DNA from: Isoetes taiwanensis | Lineage: Eukaryota; Streptophyta; Lycopodiopsida; Isoetales; Isoetaceae | Length of the DNA: 64,000 bases | Assembly: GCA_021234155.1 (NCBI GenBank) | Contig: JAJEKV010000045.1 | Location: forward strand, 524,147 to 588,146 | Direction: 5' to 3' | Part shown: piece by piece, positions 42,035 through 53,528 of the stretch | Layout of the letters: the number at the start of each line of letters is the position of its first letter | Position numbering within the stretch: position 1 is the first letter of the stretch | The notes under the pieces: model-generated | What the model saw: the letters and a program-made list of their open reading frames with translations, nothing else | The model's database searches: none | Told to the model about the DNA's origin: nothing | Program-made: the position numbers and the translations under genes

Positions 42035-42476
42035 CTGTTATACAACAATATCAAAATTGGCATTAGTCCATTGTCAATATACATTCCATCATATATTTAA
42101 ACTTTTTGGCTCCCAATAAAAAATCTTAGAGTGGTATTTCACTGGTAAGACCAATGAGATGTAATGTCTAAAACAAACCCAGCCAGAGCTAGCCTTGACA
42201 TAAGCCTAACTAGCACTGCTACATACTTCGGTCAATCCCTCAGTACTGTTAACACCCCATATGTAAACTGAGCTAATTTACAATGGCATACCAACTCAAA
42301 GATATCAATATCATATCCCAGTCCATATCTCACATGTCCTTATTCAATTCATCCTTTACACCATTCCATTATCACCTCCATATATGGTTCATAACCATGG
42401 TTCACACCATATTGTACATATTTCTTTATCTTTAACTTTTTTATTATCTTCAGACAATTGGTTACTTTAACCATTA
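42035..42476 (-). other. PLE intron 1 remnant, unit 2
   Basis: Only the last 442 bases of intron 1 before the exon 2 acceptor remain. No coding content. Confidence 0.55.
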
Positions 42477-42765
42477 TCCTAATATTAATATAGTTACTTC
42501 GCATGAGGGGGGTTTCTCATGCCCCCTCATGCACAACCCATGTGCATGCATACCCCATGGACTCCCTTGAATCCCCACCGTCCGCTTTAAACATGAATGG
42601 TAAAGATCATGACAGCTCATAGGGATGCATGGATGGGTTGATGCATGGTCATAGCATTGGAGTTATGAACCATGCTCCTAAGCCGTAGGATGGAAGGGGC
42701 AGGGCGAATCCTGGCCGTCTATTCTGGATGCGGAGGTGCAGGGGAGGTTTTAGAAAGGTGTGAAA

Positions 42766-42937
42766 ATTAGGACTTTTGATCTGGAATGTTAGAATTTAGG
42801 AAGAGGGCTTCTATCTTGGCTGTTTGTTAGAAGAGACTCTTCTTAACATGAAAATTAGGGCTTTTGATCTGGAACGTTAGAATTTAGGAAGAGGGCTTCT
42901 ATCTTGGCCGTTCGTTAGAAGAGACTCTTCTTAACAT
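42766..42937 (+). repeat. Tandem duplication of about 86 bp
   Basis: Two consecutive copies of AATTAGGRCTTTTGATCTGG ... GAAGAGACTCTTCTTAACAT, differing at few positions. Confidence 0.9.
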
Positions 42938-42994
42938 GATAGAAAGCCGGAATTCCGGCAACTCCATGCATCGCTACTACTGTACATCGCAGTC

Positions 42995-43288
42995 GTGTGT
43001 CTAACAAGAAGGAAGCAAACTGAATTTGCAGGTTATGCTAAGCTTTTAGAAAGTGATACTAGTTTTGAGCTCCAATGGCGAACATTGAAGGTTGATCTAA
43101 AAGGCCGTTTGTGGTTTTTTCGTGTTACAGGAATAAACAATAGAGGAGCATATGATCAGAGCAAACGGATGTGGACAAGAGGTGATTGTGCCCTCCTCCA
43201 GCATTTATTTTCCCACCTGTGCTTGCATGGCCACCACAATTCGGAGATTGTCACGGTAGTTGAACTCATTTCAAAACATGTGAAATGA
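42995..43288 (+). other. ORF with possible exon, unrecognised
   Basis: 97 open codons. A likely 3' splice site (TTTGCAG|GTTATG near 43032) opens an exon reading LLESDTSFELQWRTLKVDLK and TRGDCALLQHLFSHLCLHGH. I do not recognise it. It may be a captured exon. Confidence 0.35.
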
Positions 43289-43581
43289 TGGTTGTATGCA
43301 TGTGTATATAGTTGCGTAGCACTAGGGACTCCATATGATCCATATGGTGCTGGATATGCTTGCAACACCTCCTATTTCTCCACCAGCGCCTGTGACCCCT
43401 GCTGGATATGCCCCTGTTCAAGTATGTTTTACATCACTTAAGAGGTTGGGGCATGAAGTTATGCGAAGTGTTTTGAGTGATCACGTCATTTGCCTGTTTG
43501 CATACCATGGCAATCTGGTTGAAGCAAGTCAATATCATATTTTCTTCGGGAATGTAGCAGAGGATTGATCTTTTTGCAGGG

Positions 43582-43695
43582 GTGGTTCATGATCATATTA
43601 TTAGGAATAGACTAGAATCAAATGTCATTCTGGGCACTGCTCTGATTGATATATATTGCAATCACGGGAGCTTAGAAGAGGCACAAAAGTGCTAA
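43582..43695 (+). pseudogene. PPR repeat fragment, copy 1
   Basis: Reads VVHDHIIRNRLESNVILGTA, LIDIYCNHGSLEEAQKC, stop. This is a typical PPR stretch (HIIRxGLESDVxxGxALIDMYxKCGSLEDA). The preceding TTTTGCAG is a possible acceptor. Confidence 0.8.
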
Positions 43696-44754
43696 AATTG
43701 GAGTAAAGAGAACTAAATATACTTAAGATTTATTTCTTTAGTGTGTTAAAGCATGTTATTCCCTTATAGTTCAAGTTCTTGCGTGATGTCTCTGTTCCTT
43801 CGGCTCTTCCTAAAGTCTTATCTGCTTACAACAATCATAAGCAAGTTGAGTCATTTCTATGGGCTATCTGTACAAGTATTCTTCTTGAATATTCTATATA
43901 AAAGAAAATACCCACCAGGGTTTTCCGGAGGATAATCTGCGGGAAGTGGTAATGGTTCTAAACATGATTCGTCTAGACCAGATCAGAAGAAAGATCAAAA
44001 GACAGATGGGAGTCGCACCCACTTCTACCTGGACATGTCTCGGACTCTACCTTAGCACCGAGACAGGATATGTGCTACACACGATTCATCTAGCACGGAT
44101 AGGAAAAGGAATATGGCAAAAAATTTAGCAGGCCATGATGCATCTTCTGTGATGCAGAATGTCTACTGTTTAGTTCGGTGGGCATTCATATTTTTAGTTA
44201 GATGGGCATTCATATTTTCGCTCTGATGAGAATGAAACTAGCAAAAACAAACGTCACAGATCATCCTCTCCCAAATCCCAATTATCTCCAAGAGCAGAGT
44301 GAGATGGATTCCTAGGCTGCAAAAGCAGCACTTTATGTCAACAATAGGCCTATAGCAGGTAAAGCTTCTGCATTTTGTGAGATTGCCATTCTGTATATAG
44401 CTTATCTGTATAATATTGCTTACCACTCTTTGAAATTGCTACACTCTGCAAATCCGATCTTTGGTTATTCTTGCAGAGCCAAATCAGTTTTTCCAGTTTT
44501 GATTCTAGCAAGTTGTTGCCTGAAATCTAGCCCTTGCACGTGTTCTGTATCCGGTAACTCATCTTTCTTTTGATTTTGCTAATGCCATTTAAAAGATTTA
44601 GATCCCTTTTTTAAAAGCTGTGTATTTTAGATCTGCTTAATTGCATTGGTTTTTCTTGCAGGGGCATCAGATTTAAAGCTGTAGGCTTTTGCTTTAAGGT
44701 ACTTTTGCTGTATTGTTGAGCTTTTTAAAACAAATATTGACATTCTTCTATTTG

Positions 44755-44945
44755 AATCATTGTGGATTTAATTTGGCACTTGAAGGTTTGTCTAGAAGAG
44801 CATCCCAAACATTTGCATTCTTCTGTTTAGGTCTGTGTACAGTTTATTTGGCACTCACAGATTCGTTTGGAAGAGCATCTAGAACATTTAGATTCTTCTG
44901 CTTAGGTCACTGCGCATTTGATTTGGTGCTTACAGGAAGCAGGGC
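44755..44945 (+). repeat. Tandem repeats of about 75-85 bp, three copies
   Basis: Three successive blocks contain RTTTRATTTGGYRCTY, GTTTGKARAGCATC and ACATTTRSATTCTTCTG(C/T)TTAGGTC. Confidence 0.8.
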
Positions 44946-45534
44946 AGGAAGCAGGGCTGAATGATTTGCATCTGTCTGCTTGTGTCTTGTCTGCTTGTGT
45001 CTGCTTAGAGTATATTTGATTTGGCACCTCTTTCTTATCCCCAAACCTCTATTCTTGCTGGCGACACAGAAGAATGAGATCTGCTTTCTGGCCTTCAGAA
45101 TGATGTTGGCTTTGATTTCTCTTGTGGGCACATGCTACAAAGTTTTTTGTGCAAAGGTTCAACTTGAGACTATTGGCCAAAGTCCTGGTTATTTTGACTT
45201 TGGCTGACATGGCCTGAAAAGTGTAGGGTTTATGGAGTTGTTTTATGTTCAAAGTTGCCAAAACATTGTACCGAATTGTGCTATCCCATTCAGAATTTTG
45301 GTAATGGATCTTTATTTGTTCAGTCAGTCTGATGCAACCTTTCTGCAAGTTGTCTCCAAGCTTGCGCCCTGCCTTTGGAAACAAGTAAGATTAGATTAGT
45401 AAGATTGAATCCTTTTTCATTCCTAGGATCAACTTCATATAATTTTCTTACTGCCCCACAGGTTGAAAGATTTATGTGAAGTGGGTTTATTGCAGGAGGC
45501 AATGTGGTTGCAGAGCTCATGGGATAACAGGGGA

Positions 45535-45890
45535 TTCTATTACAACAGATAATGTACACTTTCTTTTGCAAGAATGTGAACAAAAGAAAGACATTGAATG
45601 GGGTCGCAAGGTTCAAAGAGGGCAATCCTTAGGCTTTATTCTGCAGGGGCTCAAGGATTGCAGAATGAAGCTGCAGGGCTCATGGAGACAATACTTTGTT
45701 CCTGTTTTGAGTGATCACGTAGCAAGTCAATATCATATTTTCTTCGAGAATGTAGCAGAGGATTGATCTTTTGCAGGGGTGGTTCATGATCATATTATTA
45801 GGAATAGACTAGAATCAAATGTCATTCTGGGCACTGCTCTGGTTGATATATATTGCAATCACGGGAGCTTAGAAGAGGCACAAAAGTGCT
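45535..45890 (+). pseudogene. PPR fragments, copy 2 with N-terminal piece
   Basis: 45535-45620 reads SITTDNVHFLLQECEQKKDI then EWGRKVQ, the usual N-terminal PPR context (LLxxCxxxKxLxxGRxxH). 45777-45890 repeats the VVHDHIIRNRL...GSLEEAQKC fragment of copy 1. Confidence 0.75.
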
Positions 45891-46434
45891 AAAATTGGAT
45901 AAGATTTATTTCTTTAGTGTGTTAAAGCATGTTAGTCCCTTATGGTTCAAGTTCTTGCGTAATGTCTCTGTTCCTTCGGCTCTTCCAAAACTCTTATCTG
46001 CTTACAACAATCATAAGCAAGTTGAGTCATTTTTATGAGCTGTCTGTACAAGTATTCTTCTTGAATATTCTATATAAGAGAAAATACCCGCCAGGGTTTT
46101 CCGGAGGATAATCTGCGGGAAGTGGTAATGGTTCTAAATATGATTCGTCTAGCCCAGATCAGAAGAAAGATCAAAAGACAGACTACCTGGACATGTCTCG
46201 GACTTTACCTTAGGACCGAGACAGGATATGTGCTACACACGATTTGTTTGGATTCTTGGCATATACCCTGCAGCAGCAGTCCATGACTGCCGGATGCTAC
46301 AAAGCTGCCATGCTCATGATCACAAAACAAGAACAAGACAAGGAAATATGTACAAAGAATGAAGGGGAACGTGGCCAAATGAGGCTCTCCAAATATAAGA
46401 TAAACCTGAGTACATCTGAAGAGGCTCCGGTCTA

Positions 46435-47012
46435 ATATAGTGTAGACCGCAAATCTGAGCCGTACATCTAACTAAATCTAATCCATACACTTATGTTAAC
46501 CTAATCATGCCAAGTGTTAGTCTGCCACCACTGACACCTAATATGTGCATGCACAATGTTAACCACTAGGTGGTTAACACTGCCTCCCCCTAAACTTTTT
46601 TTAGCACAAAAACATGTACAGACTTTTATAAGACAAGTCCGACAATTACAACATGGTGCTAAAAAATTTTAGGGGCGAAAAGGATGGTAATGGTGATGGT
46701 TGGTTTTGTCGCCAAAAGATCTTCATGAAGGCATTGATGACGAAGAGGATCCGAAGGAGGGTCGATGCAGAACAGGGATCAAAGGAACATGTGCCAAAAA
46801 CATAAGGACCATCCCCTTATATTATGGGTAAGTCCATTGGAACAAATATTGCCCAAAAGGTCACGAAAAAAGCTTAAAAGCAATGAGTATATGGGGCCTT
46901 CAAAACACAAACACCTTAAAAGTGTCCCCCATGATCGGCCATAGGAGAGTGTGGCTATGCGTCACAATATTTGTGCAGAGCGTGGATGTTGAGCAAAAAG
47001 CATGGCCATAAG
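46435..47012. other. Spacer before the second LTR element
   Basis: No gene seen. TCTAATATAGTGTAGACCGC at about 46432 has the look of a Helitron 5' end but follows G, not A. The base before the LTR is part of the ATAAG target duplication (47008-47012). Confidence 0.45.
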
Positions 47013-49482
47013 TGTTAGCCTAAAACCTGGAATTTTAGTCTAACCTCAAGGAAGCTCAAACAAAATGGTTAGGACCTCCAGATCACTTAGGGTGATCAAT
47101 CCTTAACATATGAAGCGAGAAAAGTCATTTTGGAATGCTGGTTTTTCCAAAATCACTAGAGTCCCTGAAACTGAAAAACCTGCCAGAGCAAAAATTGGCC
47201 TTGCAGACACACCTTGTGAGATTTTTGAGATGTGATTGGTGGTATAGATGATCAACAAGCAGAGGGAACTGATGGTGAAGATTTGGCTTGATTTGAATAG
47301 GGGAAGGTCGAGAAAATCTAGGTCAAAGTCGGGTCAAAAAGTTGGCCAGTGCCAAAACAGAGAGCCAAAATTTGCAGATGGAGTTTGATAAGGAATTTTG
47401 AGTTGGGATCTGTGCAGGCAACTTCAAAATAGCCCCTAGGTCATGTGCATAGGGCTTAAATAGCAAAAAAAGGTTTTAGTTTCTCTGTAAGTAGCCGAGG
47501 CCTCAAGAAAAGAACAAACTCTGTAACAGTTATGGAAAAAGGTCTTTTTATATGTTTTCTCTGAAGGTGTAGGTTTCTAAGGTTTTTATGAAGATGAAAT
47601 GCAACTATCTGAAAAGAATATAACTTGGAATAAATATTTTGGGTTTTGTTTTGTAGTTTCTAGCTTTAAAAGCACAATGCAGGATTACAAAAGATGAATA
47701 TACAATGATGACAATAATTTTCCAGACAAAGACTATGCATTATAGAAATGTAACACAAGAAGTTTTGATAGCGTCAGCAGGGCATTACCAAATTTTAACA
47801 TATAATAGTGCTTGAGAGCAAAATTCAGGTCTGTCTGAGCCTCTAGCGAATCTCAGAACTACCAATGAAGCCAAACGAAATGATTTTTTGAGCTGTAGTT
47901 GAAGTGCCCCAATTGTCGAACAAGTCACACCGGGACAGATCTTCAATTCCGAGCAGAGCAGAGCAAAATCCGAGTAGAGCAGAGCAAGATAATACCAGAA
48001 TATCAAATGCGCCAAGATCACAGAGGTCTATCTCTGAGGGGACGTACTGATTTGATCTGTTTTCTTGGCTTAAGAATTGTTCTTCCCAAAAGCTAGCTCG
48101 GTCGAGTGATTTAAGGCCAAATTTGAGCAATTTCTATCGAATCAAGTGCCACAAAGGATCCCCAAGGTCTCGGAAAAGGTTTAGGAGCTAATTTCGGGTG
48201 AAAATTGGCGGGTTTCAATCGGATTTAGGCACGAATTGGCCGGATTTAGCAGCTTCCCTTATTTCCTAGGGTTCGTCGAAAATTTTCAACTGTGATATAT
48301 CCCACAGGCCAAAACGAGTCTGGAAGCTCCTGTATATAAGGAATAATGTTGACCCCACTATTAACTTTGCGTGCCACGCAGAGGGGACAACCAGCCCGTG
48401 TCTGGCCCCCACGCCCTTCTGCCACGTGGAAATGAGAATGAAAATGGGGGTGACCTGAACGATGCAGAAATAGATAGGGTAGATAGGCTAGAATAGGTTT
48501 TTTTTTATTTTTTTGGCACGCATCCCAAGAATCCAATTTTGAAGGCCTTCCAAGGTTTTTTTTCGAATTTTAAAAGACCAAATTAGCTCTTTTTTGCCCA
48601 AGCTTTCCATCTAGAGGGTTTTTAGGCCAAACTGAAACATTTGAATTTTGGTCCCTTTTGACCCATGGTCAATGAATGTTGCAACATAGGGATGGTGAAA
48701 AAATCATGGGAAAAAGATGGGAAAAAGGTGTAAATAGGCTATACTAGGGTTTAGGAAGATGAAATGAGGATGAAAATAGAGTTTTCTTGCCTTTGAAGGT
48801 TTTCAAGATCACTAGGGGGCAATTCTCAAATGAAGGTGGGATCAATAAAAATAAGTAGTGGAATGATGAGAAAAGGTCTCAAAAGTGGAAACAATGGTGA
48901 AGGAAAAGTTTTTTGAAGGCTCTTGGGATATAAAAAGGAGGATGTAAGATGAATGGAATGAAGAGGAGATGGGTACCTCTGTAGCACTTGATCTTATCTC
49001 AAATTGTTTCTAAGGCTCAAATCATACCTCATAGTGAAGATAAGTTTGCTCAAAGCCTAAGGTCTTCCAAACTTCTATAAGGGTCTTCCAAACTTCAAGC
49101 CTAGAACAAGAGCAAATTTCACTTCTAAGGTAGCATCCTCATGTGTGTGACTTCAAACTACTAATGCAACTCAAGCAAGCTTCATAAGGTTGAGCTTTGG
49201 TAAAATGTCTTGTGCCTCCTTGGTAAACTTGCTATAGCCTTTGCCTGGTCTTCAAATCAAAGGAAAATGTTAAACAAATGGGAATGTGTCTAGAAAGGTG
49301 TTTTACCTCAAGGAAAAGACTAGGCCATAATAGGAGATCCCCAATGCCTTCCAATCTTGGTCAAATGTCTTCCAAACTCTGATGGGATCACAATAGCCTG
49401 GAACCTTTCCTTAAAGGAAATATAAATGAAACAAAGGTTTTGATACATAGATGCTGGTCCATGTTGCCAAAAATGGGCAACA
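47013..49482 (-). repeat. 3' LTR of the second LTR element
   Basis: Starts TGTTAGCCTAAAACC, ends AAATGGGCAACA. Matches 55930-58399 almost base for base; short indels cluster near 48250-48450. Minus-strand ORFs within (48130-47785) are repeated in the other LTR and are not considered genes. Confidence 0.95.
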
Positions 49483-50075
49483 TCTCCTCAAAGGAAAGAA
49501 TAGGCTGGTCCCCTCAGCCTAACAAATGTAAATTTAGACTGAGGATCTTCAGATACTGGTGCAAGTGACAGAATGATGTAGAATGATGAAAGAGAGTGGT
49601 AATGAGTATGAGATGAACTCTGCTATGATGGAAATGTGGTGCAGAGTATTGTAGGGAATAAGAATAAAAGAATAGGAGGCTGAAATGGTATGTAGGGCAA
49701 CTTATAGGCAGATGGAAATGGAAGAGAAAAGAATGAACCTGCATATGACAGTAGATCAAAGTTAGCATGAGTGCCAAGCAAGATGTGGAAAATTATATAT
49801 GGATAGCACTCTAGAACTCCAATGGAGAAGCAAGGTCTTATGAAGAATAAGCCAGTTTGAAAGGCAGATGAAATGTTTTGACAAATGGCCCTGTCATGAC
49901 AACATAGAACTCATTAATAGGTAATAATCAAAGTCTTTATCCCTTGTGGCCACATTCCTGCAGCTAAACAGAAAAAAACACTATTAAACCTCAAAGGAAA
50001 TATGCTAATCAAAAGAAATATTAAAACCTCAACTTTGAAATTATAAACTAACCTATTCTAAGCTAGAACAAATGC
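49483..50075 (-). other. 3' untranslated region of the second element
   Basis: Between the integrase end and the 3' LTR. A weak purine run (TTTGAGGAGA on the minus strand) directly precedes the LTR and would be the polypurine tract. No ORF of note. Confidence 0.55.
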
Positions 50076-51175
50076 TTATATAGAAGTGAAGAGGCTCAAG
50101 CAGGCATGCTGAGGCCAATATCTTTTAAGGTGTTGAATATTAATAGGATTTGGCAGCTCTAATCCTGTACCAAGATCTGCCAACCTATAAGATGAGCAGC
50201 CAGCATCTCCTAAAATCTGATAGGGGCCTTCCCAGGGATTTTCAAACTTTGAAAGCTTTCCTTCATCTGCAGCATTCCACTTTAAAACTAATTCCATAGG
50301 TGCAAACTTGTCTTGTAGTTTGTGAGCAGCCTTGAAAGTCTTTGCACTCTTAGCCTTCTTCAAAGAAGTTGTAATTCTCTGCAACAAACCTTTCTTCATC
50401 TAATTTTAACAGAACTTCATACCTGTGTTCAGAAAACTCCAACTCAAGCTTGAGTGCCATCCTTAAAGAAGGTACCTCTAACTCGACTGGAATAACAACC
50501 TCTACTCCATATACTAAACTGAAAGGTGAGGCATTAGTAGCTGCTTTAGAAGTAATTCTATGAGCCCAAAGAGCATCATATAATTTCAAGTGCCAATCCC
50601 TTTGGTTTTGGCAAACTGTTTTCTGCAAAATACCCTTAAGCACTTTGTTAGTAGACTCGACAGGCCATTTCCTTGAGGATAATAGGCTGAGCTTTTCACA
50701 TGCTTGATCTTGAGGCTTGAAACAAGGAAATTAATAACCTCATTAATAAAAGTAGAGCCTCTATCAGTCAAAATTTTAAAAGGAATGCCAAACCTAGAGC
50801 AAATATTCTCATGCAAAAATCTAGCAAAAGAGTATGGGCATTTGCTTTCCTTAAGGGTGCCTTTGCTTCGACCACTTAGTGAACAAATCTGTAGCCACAA
50901 CAATGTATTCATGCTTGGGGGCTGAGGATGGGGGATTGATAGGGCCAACATAGTCCAATCCCCAAACTTGAAATGGACCAGGGAGACAATTCCTCTAAAG
51001 AGGAGGCGGGATGCAAGATTCTTTTGCCAAAGATCCGGCATTGATGACAAGTCTTTATAACATCATAACAATCTTTAAATAAATGAGGCCAAAAGTAACC
51101 GGACCTCAATATTTTCTTGGCGGTTGTGTCTGCAACACCAAAAATGACCACCACAAACACCTTTGTGATTTTCAA
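50076..51175 (-). pseudogene. Integrase of the second element, frameshifted
   Basis: 51175-50909 has the zinc-finger end (SGYFWPHLFKDC, CHQCRIFGK). 51050-50586 has the core: RFGIPFKILTDRGSTFINEV with the second Asp, and AYYPQGNGL in place of the usual HPQxNGQxE, where the frame and the catalytic Glu region are disturbed. 50643-50350 has DALWAHRITSKAATNASPFS. 50399-50076 has DKFAPMELVLKWNAADEGKL and FENPWEGPYQIL, the GPY/F module. There is no chromodomain. Several frame changes make this copy inactive. Confidence 0.85.
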
Positions 51176-51278
51176 ATAAGTACCAGGGCAGCTTCATCTT
51201 CATCAACACATCTTAAGAGTACACCATCCCTATTTACCTTGCACAAAATGTCACCAATCAAGGAGTAAGTCAAACATT

Positions 51279-51894
51279 TTAACTTAAACTTGTAAAGCTT
51301 GGCTTTTTGAAAATTCGAAGGTATCTCTTGATAATTTGAAGGAACCTCCTAATAGGTTGTTGCCAACCTTGAGCTTGTATAGTTGACAAGTCCTGCTCAT
51401 TTACAACAAGGTTAGTCATTTCTTCTTCTTGTACAACCTCCTCATGTTCAAAGTAGGCAGCAGGCAAGTATAAACTCAGATTGTTCAATACATGAATCAC
51501 CTTTACCTTTAAATCATAAGATTGAAGCCTACAAGCCCACCTATGGAGCTTAGGTTTTTCTAATTTCTTACCATACAAAAAGGCATGGGGTTCACTGCAT
51601 GTAGATAGTGGCTTGGGATTTTTGTAGAAGATGTCCTTGTCTCTCTATCAAAAAGATGAGAGCAGCAAAGACTCCTTTCTATCTTAGCATACTTCTCTTG
51701 AGTTTGAGACCATTGTTTGCTTGCAAAAGCAATAGGGTGCCTATCCCGCAAAATGGCAACTCCAAAGAGCCTTTTTTAGTAATAGTTATATAAACTTTAA
51801 ATGGTAATGAAAGGTCTGGAGTTTTAAAAGTGTAGAATGGCAAATAGCCTCTATGATCCGCAAAAAGCTTTTTCACACTCATCAGTCCAAACAA
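51279..51894 (-). pseudogene. RNase H of the second element
   Basis: 51894-51679 includes FKVYITITKKGSLELPFCGI; 51751-51560 includes HPIAFASKQWSQTQEKYAKI; and 51578-51279 includes LHRWACRLQSYDLKVKVIHV. Together they are the Ty3-type RNase H in broken frames. Confidence 0.8.
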
Positions 51895-52104
51895 CAGGCC
51901 TATATTTACTTTCTCTTTTACTAACTTGGCCTACTCTAGTCAATTTAGAGATAGGACTAATAAGGTGAGAGAAATTAGGCACATACACCCCAAGAAAGAG
52001 GTCATTCCCATAAATCCCTTGACTTCTTTAATTGTCCCGGGTGTTTGAAGCTTTTTAAAGCTATGATCTTCTCTTCACTACTTGAAGGCCTTTAGCGTAA
52101 AACC

Positions 52105-53031
52105 TCATGGCCTAAGAGCTGGCCTTTGATGCCAAAAGATGCACTTCTTTGGGTTTAGATTAACTCCAAATTGCCAAGACAATGTAAATATCCTTGTTAG
52201 CTCTGAAGTATGATCACTTGTATCAGTACCTAAGCATAAATCATCAAGATAAACTCTGAATTGCTCAGGAGTCATGCTTGCAAAGACAGTATCCATAGCT
52301 CTCTGAAATGTAGCAGGGGCATTCATTAAGCCAAAAGGCATCCTTTTCATTGCATAAGTTCCCCATGGAGTAATGAAGGATGTCTTTGGCTGATCCTCCT
52401 TTTTGATGCTAATCTGATTAAAACCAGAGAAACCATCCAAAAATGAGTACATAGACTTGCCAGCCACTGCATAAAGGATTTCTTCCAAAAAAGGCAAAGG
52501 GTAACAATCTTTAACAGTAGCTTTATTGAGATCTCTATAATCCACACATATTCTTAGAGAACCATTCTTTTTTAGAACTGGAACAATACAAGAAACCCAA
52601 GAAGGGTTCACAATGTCAATTATCAAACCTGACTCCTGCATTTTGAATAATTCCTGCTTGATAAGATCTAAAAGTGAGGAATTAATCCTTCTCAATCTCT
52701 GCATAACAGGTTTAGTGTCTTCACGAACTTTTATCTCAAACTCACAAATGCTTCTATCAACCCCTTTTAACTCTGAATATTCCCATGCAAAAACATCCAC
52801 CCAATCTTCAAAGTACTTAACCATTTTACCTTTGCATTCCTCTTCATATAGGTCTCCCATTTGCAAAGTTCTAGACATACCTTCCTTATGCACTTTAAGC
52901 TCTTTGTGTGATTCCTCTTGTGCTAGGTTGATGGTCAAGATAGAATGAAATTGAGAGAGATCATCTTCATCTAGAACATCTTCCTTGATAGCTCCCTCAG
53001 ATAAATGCTCTAAGAGTGTTTTCCTGCACAA
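52105..53031 (-). pseudogene. Reverse transcriptase of the second element
   Basis: 308 open codons. Order: WVDVFAWEYSELKGVD (about 77-92), VPVLKKNGSLRICVDYRDLN, motif A FLDGFSGFNQI (D199), MPFGLMNAPATFQRAM (231-246) and YLDD (261-264). The RT core is intact in this ORF. Upstream the ORF begins LCRKTLLEHLSEG, which joins in frame to the RNase H-like piece at 53529 once the MITE is removed. Confidence 0.93.
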
Positions 53032-53041
53032 AGAATCAGCC

Positions 53042-53520
53042 CAATGTTGTTAAGTACGTCAAAATCCGTACGTTTAAAAAACGTTTTTTAAGATTTTTTG
53101 AAGATTTTTAAAATTTTTGAAAAAAATCTTTAAAAAACGTGAAAAATCTTTAAAATCCTTAAAAAATCTTTAAAAATCAAAAATGAATTCAAAAATATGA
53201 TATTCTTGAACTTATTTATCCTTTGTATATAAAATTGTGTTCTTAACCTCAATAATAATGTTTTTCCTCAACTTTCTTAAGAGTTGCATGACAAAACTCC
53301 ATGATATCTTTGTATTGAACTTTAGTTTCTAATAGCAGCATAAGCTTGGTTATTACATCTTATAATTTGTAGCAAAATGTGCATTTTAACAGTAGCAAAT
53401 ATGTTCAATAAAGCAAAAGAATTGCTTTTTTTTTTTGCAAATCATAAAAATCCTTTAAAAAACGTGAGGATTTTTATAGAGGTACTTTAAAAATAAAAAA
53501 CGAGTTTTTTAACAACATTG
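53042..53520. mobile_element. hAT-like MITE, 479 bp, in pol
   Basis: Terminal inverted repeats CAATGTTGTTAA ... TTAACAACATTG and an 8-bp target duplication AATCAGCC (53034-53041, 53521-53528), as for hAT elements. The interior is very AT-rich with repeated TTTAAAAAACGT-type strings and no coding capacity. Confidence 0.9.
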
Positions 53521-53528
53521 AATCAGCC

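Larger units (their letters stand above)
10321..42476 (-). mobile_element. Penelope-like element tandem array, nested insertions
   Basis: Three head-to-tail units on the minus strand, recognised by matching repeated blocks. Unit 0 is 25944-23629 plus 10435-10321 (only the start). Unit 1 is 33269-25945 (complete, about 5,980 bp without its LINE insertion). Unit 2 is 42476-36894 (lacks about 1.4 kb at its 5' end). Units 1 and 0 abut at 25945|25944, and the same junction between units 2 and 1 is split by a Helitron. Head-to-tail copies with a repeated 5' part are typical of PLEs (the pseudo-LTR arrangement). Each full unit encodes an unrecognised ORF1 and an RT with motifs of the PLE/telomerase-related group. 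I found no GIY-YIG endonuclease at either end of the RT. Confidence 0.85.
36894..42476 (-). mobile_element. PLE unit 2, 5'-truncated
   Basis: Matches unit 1 from its 3' end up to the position equivalent to 31840. The remaining 1.4 kb (exon 1 and most of intron 1) is missing because other sequence starts at 42477. Interrupted by a TIR insertion at 39415-40410. This unit keeps RT motif A, unlike unit 1. Confidence 0.9.
43440..46240 (+). repeat. Direct duplication of a gene-fragment block
   Basis: 43470-44100 and 45700-46240 share the same series: GAGTGATCACGT, TCAATATCATATTTTCTTCG, the PPR fragment, then AGCATGTTAKTCCCTTATRG and TACCCRCCAGGGTTTTCCGG through GACAGGATATGTGCTACACA. Copy 2 lacks some internal bases. 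The 3' parts do not give one clean reading frame. Confidence 0.85.
42477..46434 (+). mobile_element. Probable second Helitron with PPR fragments
   Basis: PLE sequence stops at ...AACCATTA and new sequence begins TCCTAATATTAATATAG. In the intact PLE the next base is T, so the junction fits a Helitron 5' end (TC at A^T). The region carries duplicated gene pieces in plus orientation, as in the first Helitron. I could not find the matching 3' hairpin plus CTRR or the continuation of the PLE, so the right limit is a guess (sequence character changes near 46435). Confidence 0.45.

Noticed and set aside
47785-48130. ORFs of 78 and 95 codons, repeated at 56702-57047
   Set aside because: They lie inside the LTR pair, have no known domain, and are duplicated only because the LTR is.
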